From assembly GCA_902765305.1 (NCBI GenBank), contig CACWZI010000079.1, positions 1 through 40,411 on the forward strand: a DNA stretch of 40,411 nucleotides, written 5' to 3'. The DNA comes from an uncultured Eubacteriales bacterium (GTDB taxonomy: Bacteria > Bacillota > Clostridia > Christensenellales > Aristaeellaceae). Below the pieces are notes generated by a model. That model searched no databases. It was given only the letters and a program-made list of their open reading frames with translations, and was not told the DNA's origin. Positions 31,152 to 39,230 of the stretch are shown in pieces (the stretch's first letter is position 1; every line of letters begins with the position of its first letter). The position numbers were made by a program, and so were the translations under genes.

Positions 31152-31844
31152 ATGAGCAAGAAACTGATTGCGGAGGCCATCGGCACGGCGACCCTGGTCA
31201 TACTGGGCTGCGGCACGGCGATGCTGGTGGGCTGCGACGCCGCCGCGGGCGGCGGTTACATCCTCACCGCGCTGGCCTTCGGCCTGACCATCGTGGCCAT
31301 GGCCTATTCCATCGGCAACATCTCCGGCTGCCACATCAACCCGGCGGTGTCCCTGGGCGTGATGCTCAGCGGCGGCATGGACGTGGGCGAATTCATCGGC
31401 TACGTGATCGCCCAGTGCGTTGGCGCGATCTGCGGCTCCGCGGTGCTGGCGGCCATCTTCGGCCTGGGCCACGTCACCGACATGACCGGCGGCTTTGGCG
31501 CCAACGGCCTGGCGGGCGTGGGCGGCAACGTGCTGGCGGGCCTGCTGGTGGAGATCGTGCTGACCTTCATCTTCGTCATCGCCATACTGGGCGTCACCAG
31601 CAAGCGGGCCGGCCATGGCAGCTTCGGCGGCCTGGTGATCGGGCTTACCCTGGTGGTGGTGCACATCCTGGGCATCGGCCTGACGGGCACCTCCGTCAAC
31701 CCCGCCCGCAGCTTCGGCCCCGCCCTGTTCGCCGCCTTCAGCGGAAACCTGGCGCCCCTGGGCTGCCTGTGGGTGTTCATCGTGGGCCCCATGATCGGCG
31801 CGGCCCTGGCGGCGGTCACCTACAACTTCCTGCAGAACAGGTAA
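31152..31844 (+). CDS. aqpZ: Aquaporin Z-type water channel
   Basis: 230 aa MIP-family protein, six membrane helices and two NPA half-helices (HINPAV, NPA 63-65; SVNPARS, NPA 183-185). The aromatic/arginine filter positions are F43, H171, T180 and R186, the water-selective set of AqpZ; glycerol facilitators would have Gly in place of this His. Start 31152 follows a strong ribosome site; an in-frame ATG at 31116 lies 12 codons upstream without one. Monocistronic: own promoter and terminator. Confidence 0.94.
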   Translation: MSKKLIAEAIGTATLVILGCGTAMLVGCDAAAGGGYILTALAFGLTIVAMAYSIGNISGCHINPAVSLGVMLSGGMDVGEFIGYVIAQCVGAICGSAVLAAIFGLGHVTDMTGGFGANGLAGVGGNVLAGLLVEIVLTFIFVIAILGVTSKRAGHGSFGGLVIGLTLVVVHILGIGLTGTSVNPARSFGPALFAAFSGNLAPLGCLWVFIVGPMIGAALAAVTYNFLQNR

Positions 31845-31858
31845 ACGAACGGTTCGAG

Positions 31859-31894
31859 GCGAACGCCCCCGGAATGCATTCCGGGGGCGTTCGC
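31859..31894. terminator. 36-bp perfect palindrome after aqpZ
   Basis: Arms GCGAACGCCCCCGGAATG (18 bp) meet with no spacer (centre TGCA). Very strong stem, no T-run. Terminator-like, possibly also an mRNA 3'-end stabiliser. Confidence 0.7.
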
Positions 31895-31957
31895 AATGCT
31901 TATCGCAAGCGGTGAATGCCCTTCGCAAATTGTGAGAAGAAAAATTGTGAAAAACAG

Positions 31958-31986
31958 TAGACAACCTCGGATCATTGTGTTATAAT
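31958..31986 (+). promoter_or_regulatory. Promoter of the sugar ABC importer
   Basis: TAGACA (31958-31963), 17 bp, TATAAT (31981-31986). Just upstream is a direct repeat of AATTGTGA (31927-31951 region) that might bind a regulator. The about 140-nt 5' leader contains a TTGTGCG/CGCACAA hairpin (32027-32043). Confidence 0.65.
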
Positions 31987-32131
31987 ATTATGCGTTGGTT
32001 GATGTGCTGTAATTTTTGGAGCTTGCTTGTGCGGCACGCACAATCCGTTCCGCAGAACCGGCGCATCGGCCCGATGATCGGATGCAAGGCCGCATGGCCT
32101 GCACAATATAATCAAAGGAGTGTACCCGAGT

Positions 32132-33181
32132 ATGAAGAAGATTCTTGCATTGGTACTCTGCGCGATGCTGGCTCTGGGCTGCGTCGCGGCCCTGGCCGAA
32201 GGAGAACTGGTCGGCGTTTCCATGCCCACCAAGGACCTGCAGCGTTGGAATCAGGACGGCGCCTACATGGAAGAGAAGCTGAAGGAAGCCGGTTATGCGG
32301 TTGAGCTGCAGTTTGCCTCCAACGACGTTCCCACCCAGCTGAACCAGATCGAGACCATGATCGACAATGGCTGCCAGGTCGTTGTCATCGCCGCTATCGA
32401 GGGCTCCTCCCTGGGCACCGCCCTGGACAAGGCCGCCGAGAAGGGCGTCAAGGTCATCGCTTATGACCGCCTGCTGATGGACAACGGCAATGTTGACTAC
32501 TATGCCACCTTCGACAACTACAAGGTCGGCACCGTGCAGGGCACCTATGTGAAGGACGCTCTGGATCTGGACAACGCGGAAGGCCCGTTCGTGATGGAAA
32601 TCACCGCTGGCGATCCCGGCGACAACAATGCCCGCTACTTCTATCAGGGCGCCATCGACGTGCTGAAGCCCTACATGGACGCCGGCAAAATCACCGTGCC
32701 CTCCGGCCAGATCGAGTTCGACCAGGTTGCCACCCCCACCTGGAAGACCGACGTCGCCCAGAAGCGCGCTGAGGATATCCTGACCGCCAACTATGCCAAT
32801 GGCGAGAACATCGACGTGTGGCTGTGCTCCAACGATTCCACCGCTCTGGGCGTAACCAACGCGCTGGAGGCCAACTACGGCGGCGAGAACTGGCCCATCA
32901 TCACCGGTCAGGACTGCGACGTTGCCAACACCAAGAACATGATCGCCGGCAAGCAGAGCATGTCCGTGTTCAAGGACACCCGCACCCTGGCGGCTCAGGT
33001 CGTGAAGATGGTCGGCCAGATCCTGGCTGGCGAAGAGGTTGACGTGAACGACACCGAGACCTACGACAACAACGTGAAGGTTGTTCCCTCCTTCCTGTGC
33101 GATCCCGTGTTCGCGGACGCCAACAACTACAAGGAGATCCTGATCGACTCCGGCTACTACACCGAGGACGATCTGAAGTAA
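32132..33181 (+). CDS. chvE: ChvE-type monosaccharide-binding protein
   Basis: 349 aa periplasmic-binding-protein type I fold. The signal segment MKKILALVLCAMLALGCVAALA can be read as a signal peptidase I site (ALA/EG) or a weak lipobox (ALGC). The mature start GVSMPTKDLQRWNQDGAYMEEKL, then ASNDVPTQLNQIETMIDNG and AYDRLLM, are ChvE-like; these proteins bind aldoses such as glucose, galactose, xylose or arabinose. AAGGAG at 32115-32120. Less GC-extreme, highly expressed-looking codon use (many AAG, GTT, GCT). First gene of the importer operon. Confidence 0.92.
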   Translation: MKKILALVLCAMLALGCVAALAEGELVGVSMPTKDLQRWNQDGAYMEEKLKEAGYAVELQFASNDVPTQLNQIETMIDNGCQVVVIAAIEGSSLGTALDKAAEKGVKVIAYDRLLMDNGNVDYYATFDNYKVGTVQGTYVKDALDLDNAEGPFVMEITAGDPGDNNARYFYQGAIDVLKPYMDAGKITVPSGQIEFDQVATPTWKTDVAQKRAEDILTANYANGENIDVWLCSNDSTALGVTNALEANYGGENWPIITGQDCDVANTKNMIAGKQSMSVFKDTRTLAAQVVKMVGQILAGEEVDVNDTETYDNNVKVVPSFLCDPVFADANNYKEILIDSGYYTEDDLK

Positions 33182-33200
33182 TCCGGGCTTATGCTCATTG

Positions 33201-33231
33201 TGATGCAGGCGGGGCTCTCCCGCCTGCATCA
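33201..33231 (+). terminator. Intra-operon hairpin after chvE
   Basis: Perfect 13-bp stem TGATGCAGGCGGG (33201-33213) with 33219-33231, 5-base loop, weak T-run. It probably allows partial read-through and protects the chvE transcript, giving more binding protein than transporter. Confidence 0.7.
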
Positions 33232-33318
33232 TTTGGGCATATTCCGGGTTCCGCCGACAGGAAGGCACGATAGAACGACAGGTCTGCTCGCTGAACGAAG
33301 GTCATTCAGCAGCGTTGC

Positions 33319-33391
33319 GTACAGATCCTTCGCTTCGCTGGGATGACGGCTTGACGGCGTTGTCGTCCTGAGCGAAGCGAAGGATCTGTAC
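33319..33391. repeat. Long inverted repeat in chvE-gguA gap
   Basis: Perfect 21-bp arms at 33319-33339 and 33371-33391, containing GATCCTTCGCTTCGCT and its complement, separated by 31 bases. The flanks show the GGGATGAC / GTCGTCCTGAG continuation. It is a different family from E1-E5. The rest of the 322-bp gap (33182-33503) shows no gene; minus-strand open frames here only read through the repeat. Confidence 0.75.
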
Positions 33392-33503
33392 ACAGAGGCG
33401 ACATATCGTGTGCCGGCAGCGTGAAACCGCGGCGGGGCTGTGTCGGAATTGATCTGCGGCAGCTTTGGGTTTTCCCATTTGACTGGAAAGCAGGAGGAGA
33501 GCA

Positions 33504-35048
33504 ATGGCAAAGATACTGCTGGAAATGAAGAACATCACCAAGACCTTCCCCGGTGTGAAGGCCCTGGACAATGTCAACCTGCAGGTGGAGGAGGGCGAGA
33601 TTCACGCCCTGGTGGGTGAGAACGGCGCGGGCAAGTCCACGCTGATGAACGTGCTCAGCGGCATCTACCCCTACGGCACCTATGAGGGCGATATCGTCTA
33701 CAACGGACAGGTCTGCAAGTTTTCAAACATCAAGGATTCGGAAAAGCTGGGCATCGTCATCATCCACCAGGAGCTGGCGCTGGTGCCCGAGATGACCATC
33801 GGCGAGAACATGTACCTGGGCAACGAGCGCGGGAGCAAATTCGCCATCGACTGGAATACCACCTACGCCGAGGCCGACAAATACCTGAAGATGGTGGGCC
33901 TGCAGGAGAGCAGCAAGGTGCAGGTCAAGACCATCGGCACCGGCAAGCAGCAGCTGGTGGAAATCGCCAAGGCCCTGGCCAAGCAGGCCAAGCTGTTGAT
34001 CCTGGACGAGCCCACCTCCTCGCTGAACGAGGAGGATTCAAAGGCACTTCTGGACCTGATGCTGGGCTTCAAGAAGCAGGGCATGACGATGATCATCATT
34101 ACCCACAAGCTCAACGAGGTGGCCTACGTGGCGGACAAAATCACCGTCATCCGCGACGGCACCACCATCGAGACCATCGACAACCACGGCCCGGAGCCGG
34201 TCAGCGAGGAGCGCATCATCAAGGGCATGGTTGGCCGCGAGATGACCAACCGCTTCCCGCCGCGGCAGAACGTGAAGATCGGCGACATCATGATGGAGGT
34301 GGACCACTGGACGGTGCACCATCCGCTGTACCCCGAGCGCAAGGTGGTGGACGACGTGTCCATGTACGTGCGCAAGGGCGAGGTCGTGGGCATATACGGC
34401 CTGATGGGCGCGGGCCGCACCGAGCTGGCCATGTCCATCTTCGGCCAGAGCTACGGCGTGAACTTCTCCGGCGAGTTGAAGATCGACGGTAAGCCGGTAA
34501 AGATGAAGAAGAGCGTCACCGACGCCATCAAGCACAAGATCGCCTACGTCACCGAGGACCGCAAGGGCAACGGCCTGATCCTCAGCCAGTCCATCAAGGT
34601 CAACACCTCCCTGGCCAACCTGTCCAGCCTGGCCAGCATGGGCGTCATCGACCAGGACAAGGAATATGCCGTGGCCGAGGAATACCGTGACAAGCTGCGC
34701 ACCAAGACGCCCACGGTGGAGCAGCTGGTGGGCAACCTCTCCGGCGGCAACCAGCAGAAGGTGCTGCTGGCCAAGTGGATGTTCGCCGAGCCGGATATCA
34801 TGCTGCTGGACGAGCCCACCCGTGGCATCGATGTGGGCGCGAAGTACGAAATCTACTGTATCATCAACGACCTGGCGGCGGCAGGCAAATCCGTGGTTAT
34901 GATCTCCTCGGAGCTGCCGGAGGTGCTGGGCATGAGCGACCGCATCTACATCATGAACGAGGGTAAGATGGTCGGCGAGATGAAGGCGGAGGACGCCACC
35001 CAGGAGAACATCATGGCGCTGATCCTCCAGTCGGGAAGGGGTGCATGA
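33504..35048 (+). CDS. gguA: Sugar ABC importer ATPase (CUT2, GguA-like)
   Basis: 514 aa, two ABC domains in one chain as in MglA/RbsA/GguA. The first half has Walker [10 protein letters not shown] (38-46) and [23 protein letters not shown]. The second half has the degenerate [13 protein letters not shown] and signature [14 protein letters not shown], so one canonical and one degenerate site as usual. It powers uptake of the ChvE-bound sugar. AGGAGG before ATG 33504; stop overlaps the permease start (ATGA). Confidence 0.93.
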   Translation: MAKILLEMKNITKTFPGVKALDNVNLQVEEGEIHALVGENGAGKSTLMNVLSGIYPYGTYEGDIVYNGQVCKFSNIKDSEKLGIVIIHQELALVPEMTIGENMYLGNERGSKFAIDWNTTYAEADKYLKMVGLQESSKVQVKTIGTGKQQLVEIAKALAKQAKLLILDEPTSSLNEEDSKALLDLMLGFKKQGMTMIIITHKLNEVAYVADKITVIRDGTTIETIDNHGPEPVSEERIIKGMVGREMTNRFPPRQNVKIGDIMMEVDHWTVHHPLYPERKVVDDVSMYVRKGEVVGIYGLMGAGRTELAMSIFGQSYGVNFSGELKIDGKPVKMKKSVTDAIKHKIAYVTEDRKGNGLILSQSIKVNTSLANLSSLASMGVIDQDKEYAVAEEYRDKLRTKTPTVEQLVGNLSGGNQQKVLLAKWMFAEPDIMLLDEPTRGIDVGAKYEIYCIINDLAAAGKSVVMISSELPEVLGMSDRIYIMNEGKMVGEMKAEDATQENIMALILQSGRGA

Positions 35049-36238
35049 CGATGAGTGAACGCAAAATGAGCCTTGGCGCTTTTTTCCAGAAGTATACCAT
35101 GGTGATCGCGCTGGTGGTTGTGGTCGTTTTCTTCGCCATCGCCACTGGTGGCGGCTCACTGAAGCCGGGTAGCATCAACAACCTGATTTCCCAGAACGGC
35201 TATGTTTTCGTGCTGGCGGCCGGTATGCTCTGCTGCATACTGACCGGCGGCAACATCGACCTGTCTGTCGGCTCGGTGGTCTGCTTTACGGCCTCCATCG
35301 GCTGCGTCATGATGGACAGGGGCGCAAACATGTGGCTGGCGGTGCTGATCATGCTGGCCATTGGCCTGGCCATCGGTGTGTTCCAGGGCTTCTGGATCGC
35401 CAAGGTGCATGTGCCGGCCTTTATCGCCACACTGTCGGGCATGTACGCCTTCCGAGGCCTGTCCAATGTGGTACTGCAGGGCTACCGCGTCGACATCAGC
35501 AATGAGAATTTCCTGTTCCTCTTCGGCGGCGGCAGGGATTGCTACATTCCTGATTTTGTTCGCCAGTGGACGGGGTCGGAGGGCAAGCCCAACCTGACCT
35601 GCATGGCCATCGGCATCATCGCGATCGTGATCTACATCCTGATGACTGTCCGAAGGATTCACGTCCAGAAAAAGCTGAATCTGCACCAGTCTGTCCTCGG
35701 CCAAGTGGTCACCACGGCCGTCATTTCTGCGGTGATCCTGTTTGTGACCTGGCAAATGGCCAGCTTCAGGGGCCTGCCCACCGTGCTGATCTGGATCGCG
35801 CTGGTGCTGGGAATCTACCAGTACATCACCACCAAGACCGCCATGGGCCGCCATCTGTATGCGGTGGGCGGCAATGAGAAGGCCACGGCGCTGTCCGGCG
35901 TCAAGACCCGCAACGTATATTGGTTCGCCTATGCCAGCATTGGCCTGATGGCCGGCCTGGCCGGTATCCTAACGGCGGCTCGCGCCAAGGGCATTGACCC
36001 GACCTATGGCGAGGGCTATGAGATGGACGCCATCGCTTCCTGCTTCATCGGCGGCGCTTCCGCTTACGGCGGCATCGGCAAGGTGTCCGGCATGATCATT
36101 GGCGCGGTGCTGATGGGCGTCATCAACCAGGGCATGAACATGGTGGGCGTCGACTCCAACCTGCAGCGCGTGGTCAAGGGCTTGGTGCTGCTGGCGGCCG
36201 TCATCTTCGATGTCGTGTCCAAACGGCAGAAGCGATAG
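35045..36238 (+). CDS. gguB: Sugar ABC importer permease 1 (GguB-like)
   Basis: 397 aa, about 10 membrane helices. The CUT2 permease hallmark [22 protein letters not shown] and the ATPase-contact region [26 protein letters not shown] are present; [29 protein letters not shown] is the conserved end. ATG 35045 overlaps the gguA stop by four bases, hence coupled. A second paralogous permease follows after 19 bases. Confidence 0.92.
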   Translation: MTMSERKMSLGAFFQKYTMVIALVVVVVFFAIATGGGSLKPGSINNLISQNGYVFVLAAGMLCCILTGGNIDLSVGSVVCFTASIGCVMMDRGANMWLAVLIMLAIGLAIGVFQGFWIAKVHVPAFIATLSGMYAFRGLSNVVLQGYRVDISNENFLFLFGGGRDCYIPDFVRQWTGSEGKPNLTCMAIGIIAIVIYILMTVRRIHVQKKLNLHQSVLGQVVTTAVISAVILFVTWQMASFRGLPTVLIWIALVLGIYQYITTKTAMGRHLYAVGGNEKATALSGVKTRNVYWFAYASIGLMAGLAGILTAARAKGIDPTYGEGYEMDAIASCFIGGASAYGGIGKVSGMIIGAVLMGVINQGMNMVGVDSNLQRVVKGLVLLAAVIFDVVSKRQKR

Positions 36239-36257
36239 GAAAGGAGGATGGCAATTC

Positions 36258-37457
36258 ATGGAGAATAAAGTGGTAAATCGTTCCAATATCAGGCAATCGA
36301 ATCCGGTTGCCATGTTGAAAAAGAATGCCATGCTCATTATCCTGGTGCTGGTGTACATCTTTTTCACGATCATGACCAAGGGGCGCATGTTTAAGTCGAC
36401 CAGCTTTGCTTCTCTGATCAACCAGAACGCTTACGTGTACATCCTTGGCTGCGGTATGCTGATGTGTATGCTGACCGGTGGCAACATCGATCTGTCCTGC
36501 GGCGCTTTCGTGTGCCTGCTGGGTGCGCTGGGCGGCATGATGATGGTGGTCTGGAAGTGGGGAACCGCCTTGTCTCTGGTGGCCATGCTGGCCGTCGGCA
36601 TCATCTACGGCTGCAGTCTTGGCGCGCTGATCGCATATGTGATGGTTCCGCCGTGGATCGCGACCCTGGCAGGCTATCTGGCTTTCCGGGGCTTGGGCAC
36701 GTCCATACTGGGTGTCTCCTCCACGAACTCCATTTCGTTCAAGGACAGCCCGGATTTCCTGAGAATCTTCTCCGGAACGATGTTCAAGACGCCGGAGGGC
36801 CAGTTGAATATGCCCTGCCTGATCGTGGGTATCGTCGCCGCAGCGCTGGTGGTGCTGATGGTTTTCAAGAATCGCGCGACGCGGCTGAGGAAGGGGTATG
36901 AGGTGGATGCTCTGGAGATGGATGCAGCCAAGAGCATTCTGGGCGCTTTCGTCATCCTGCTGGTTATGTACAAGCTGGCGATGGCTGGCGGCATTCCAAC
37001 CGTGCTGGTTTGGGTGGCGGCGGTTGTGTTGATTTATGCCTTCATTACCGGCAAGACCACCATAGGCCGCCACTTCTACGTGGTGGGCGGCAACATCGAG
37101 GCCGCGCGTCTGTCCGGCGTGAATACCAAGCGTATCATGTTCCTGGCTTATCTGAACATGGCGATACTGACCTCGATCTCCGCCATGACGGTCATCTCCC
37201 GCTTTACTGCGGCCAATGCCGACGCGGGCAAGAATTTTGAGATGGATGCCATCTCCGCCTGCGTGGTGGGCGGCGTCTCCGCCAGCGGCGGCTCGGGCAC
37301 CGTACTGGGCATGGTCATCGGCGCCACGCTGATCGGCGTGATCAACCTGGGCATGTTCCAGATCAACCTGGATGCCAACTATCAGAGGGTCGTCAAGGGC
37401 TTCGTGCTGCTGGCCGCCGTGGTATTCGACATCCTGTCGAAGAAGCGGGAAAGGTGA
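36258..37457 (+). CDS. Sugar ABC importer permease 2, paralogue
   Basis: 399 aa, same topology and motifs as the preceding permease ([77 protein letters not shown]). The two align end to end but are clearly diverged. CUT2 importers normally use a homodimer of one permease, so this pair suggests a heterodimer or two alternative transporters sharing one ATPase. AAGGAGG at 36241-36247 decides ATG 36258 over upstream in-frame codons. The last gene of the operon. Confidence 0.92.
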   Translation: MENKVVNRSNIRQSNPVAMLKKNAMLIILVLVYIFFTIMTKGRMFKSTSFASLINQNAYVYILGCGMLMCMLTGGNIDLSCGAFVCLLGALGGMMMVVWKWGTALSLVAMLAVGIIYGCSLGALIAYVMVPPWIATLAGYLAFRGLGTSILGVSSTNSISFKDSPDFLRIFSGTMFKTPEGQLNMPCLIVGIVAAALVVLMVFKNRATRLRKGYEVDALEMDAAKSILGAFVILLVMYKLAMAGGIPTVLVWVAAVVLIYAFITGKTTIGRHFYVVGGNIEAARLSGVNTKRIMFLAYLNMAILTSISAMTVISRFTAANADAGKNFEMDAISACVVGGVSASGGSGTVLGMVIGATLIGVINLGMFQINLDANYQRVVKGFVLLAAVVFDILSKKRER

Positions 37458-37464
37458 TAGAAAT

Positions 37465-37510
37465 GCACAAAGAGGTCGCCGGCTTTTGAACCCGGCGACT
37501 TTCTTTGTGC
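37465..37510 (+). terminator. Terminator of the sugar importer operon
   Basis: GCACAAAG..GTCGCCGG (37465-37482) pairs with CCGGCGAC..CTTTGTGC (37492-37510), a long two-part stem with an internal loop. Confidence 0.75.
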
Positions 37511-37516
37511 GTGAAT

Positions 37517-37833
37517 GAACAGTCGGGTAAATACTGATTTGTCGCGCTGCGACAAATCAGTATTTGAGTGGCTAGTGGCTAGTGATTAGTGGCTAGTGAA
37601 GGATGAAATCCTCACGGATTTCTTTTGATTTAATAGACCTATAAACGTTGAAACCCCTATCGTTCCCCTTGAATCAAACAAATCCTGAAGGGATTTGCAC
37701 CACCACTAACCACTAGCCACTAACCACTAATCACTCAATTCTGATTTATCGAGCCCAGCTCGATAAATCAGAATTTATCGCACTGCATCTTCGGATTATG
37801 TGTGACAGGCTCAAGCATTCATGCGTGAGCCCT
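37517..37833. repeat. Repeat element E5 with outer flanks (a-left, b-right)
   Basis: Unit 37529-37775. Left hairpin a: arm AAATACTGATTTGTCGC (37529-37545), loop GCT, partner 37549-37565. The left array (37567-37598) is AGTGGCT AGTGGCT AGTGATT AGTGGCT AGTG, a different heptamer from E1-E4. The core (37599-37702) keeps GAAATCC/GGATTTC, CTTGAATCAAACAAATCC and GGGATTTGCACCACC. The right array (37704-37735) is CACTAAC/CACTAGC/CACTAAT, the complement-type of the left one. Right hairpin b: arm AATTCTGATTTATCGAGC (37737-37754), loop CCA, partner 37758-37775. The right flank 37776-37833 is an inverted copy of the left flank of E3 (first 34 bases identical), including the GGCTCA..TGAGCC palindrome (37808-37831). 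CGACTGTTC outside hairpin a is also shared with E3. Confidence 0.87.
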
Positions 37834-37853
37834 GACAGTGCCCCTGGATAACA

Positions 37854-37882
37854 TTGACAAACACCCGCCCGCTCGATATAAT
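37854..37882 (+). promoter_or_regulatory. Promoter of the cobalamin riboswitch transcript
   Basis: TTGACA (37854-37859), 17 bp, TATAAT (37877-37882). Confidence 0.85.
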
Positions 37883-37889
37883 GATATAA

Positions 37890-38056
37890 ACGCCGCAGTG
37901 CCCCGCCCGTGCGGGGATGATAGGGAACCGGGTGGAAATCCCGGGCGATCCGGTCACTGTGAGCGGGGAGCGGGCCGCATTTGCCATTGCGTATTCACGT
38001 GAGAAGGCGTGGCGCCGCCGTGATCCGCGAGCCAGGAAACCTGCTGCCGCGTGGGT
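37890..38056 (+). ncRNA. Cobalamin riboswitch aptamer
   Basis: Conserved core segments in order: GGGAACCGGGTGGAAATCCC (37923 region), GGTCACTGTGAGCGGGG, and the B12 box GCCAGGAAACCTGC (38031-38044), with closing stems around them. It binds a cobalamin and, with the downstream terminator, switches off uptake when B12 is plentiful. It directly precedes a FecCD-type permease. Confidence 0.93.
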
Positions 38057-38109
38057 GAAGCGCTTCCGATGAAGGCGGCTTGCCCCGGCGACGCGCCGGC
38101 TGGCTTTGC

Positions 38110-38151
38110 CATGCCCGTCTCTCTTCGGAGGCGGGCATGTTTTACGTTTTT
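38110..38151 (+). terminator. Riboswitch-controlled intrinsic terminator
   Basis: 12-bp stem CATGCCCGTCTC (38110-38121) with GAGGCGGGCATG (38128-38139), one wobble, followed by TTTTACGTTTTT. It lies just before the permease ribosome site GGAGG (38152-38156), so the switch acts by transcription attenuation. Confidence 0.88.
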
Positions 38152-38163
38152 GGAGGTTGTTCT

Positions 38164-39225
38164 ATGCCCAATCCAACCGATCCGGGCGCGCGCAGCGCCT
38201 TCCTCAGCGAAAACCTGCGCCGGCGGGGGCGCTATCAGCTGGTGTTTGTGCTGCTGGTGGCGGCGCTGGTGGTGATCACGGTGCTGAACGTCAACACCGG
38301 CAGCGTGGCCATACCGGTGGGGGAGATCTTCCGCATACTGCTGGGCCAGGCCCAGGATTCGCCCCAGTACAGCATCATCTGGAAGATTCGCCTGCCCCGC
38401 ATACTGATGGCGGCGCTGCTGGGCGGCGGGCTGTCGCTGTCCGGCTTTTTGCTGCAAACCTTCTTCGGCAACCCCATCGCGGGCCCCTTCGTGCTGGGCA
38501 TATCGTCCGGCGCGAAGATGGTGGTGGCGCTGACGATGATCTACGCGCTGCACTTCTTCAGCCATGTCTCCTCCTGGGCGCTGATCATCGCGGCCTTCGC
38601 CGGGTCGCTGATGTCGGTGGGCTTCATACTGCTGCTCTCCCGGCGGTTGAAGCACATGGCGATACTGCTGGTGGCGGGCATCATGATCGGCTATATCTGT
38701 TCGGCGGTGACCGACTTCGTGGTCACCTTCGCCGAGGACGCCGACATCGTGAACCTGCGGGGCTGGAGCCTGGGCAGCTTCTCCGGCATGGGCTGGGACA
38801 ACGTGGCCGTGGCGGCCGTGGTGGTGGGCATCACGGCGGCGGTGACCTTCACGATGGCCAAGCCCATCGGGGCCTACCAGCTGGGCGAGGCCTACGCCCA
38901 GAGCATGGGCGTGAACATCAAGGCCTTCCGGGTGGCGCTGATCGTGGTGTCCAGCCTGCTCTCCGCTACGGTGACCGCCTTCGCCGGGCCGATCTCCTTC
39001 GTGGGCATCGCGGTGCCCCACCTGGTGAAGCGGGCGCTGAACACGTCGAAGCCGCTGATCGTCATCCCAGCGGTGTTCCTGGGCGGCGCGGTGTTCTGCA
39101 TGGGCTGCGACCTGATCGCCCGCACCGCCTTCGCGCCCACCGAGCTGAACATCAGCACCGTCACCAGCGTGTTCGGCGCGCCGGTGGTCATCGCCATGAT
39201 GCTCAAGCGGCAGAGCGGGAGGTGA
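38164..39225 (+). CDS. btuC: Vitamin B12 ABC importer permease (BtuC-like, FecCD family)
   Basis: 353 aa, about 10 membrane helices. FecCD signatures: RLPRILMAALLGGGLSLSGFLLQTFFGNPIAGPFVLGISSGAK near the N-terminus, the MGVNIKAFRVALIVVSSLLSATVTAFAGPISFVGIAVPHLVK ATPase-contact loop, and the ending SVFGAPVVIAMML. FecCD permeases also carry haem or siderophores; the riboswitch makes a cobalamin or related corrinoid the likely cargo. ATG 38164 follows GGAGG. The ATPase gene follows after 5 bases. No substrate-binding protein is seen before the window ends. Confidence 0.9.
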   Translation: MPNPTDPGARSAFLSENLRRRGRYQLVFVLLVAALVVITVLNVNTGSVAIPVGEIFRILLGQAQDSPQYSIIWKIRLPRILMAALLGGGLSLSGFLLQTFFGNPIAGPFVLGISSGAKMVVALTMIYALHFFSHVSSWALIIAAFAGSLMSVGFILLLSRRLKHMAILLVAGIMIGYICSAVTDFVVTFAEDADIVNLRGWSLGSFSGMGWDNVAVAAVVVGITAAVTFTMAKPIGAYQLGEAYAQSMGVNIKAFRVALIVVSSLLSATVTAFAGPISFVGIAVPHLVKRALNTSKPLIVIPAVFLGGAVFCMGCDLIARTAFAPTELNISTVTSVFGAPVVIAMMLKRQSGR

Positions 39226-39230
39226 GCGGC

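Noticed and set aside
33229-33605. Small minus-strand open frames over the 33319-33391 inverted repeat
   Set aside because: They read through a palindromic repeat and the gguA start, have no ribosome sites and differ only by frame.
37567-37735. CRISPR array
   Set aside because: Seven-base units without spacers, in inverted left and right orientation, and no cas genes nearby.
38080-38163. Longer start for the BtuC-like permease
   Set aside because: The frame is open upstream but covers the riboswitch terminator; GGAGG directly before ATG 38164 decides the start.
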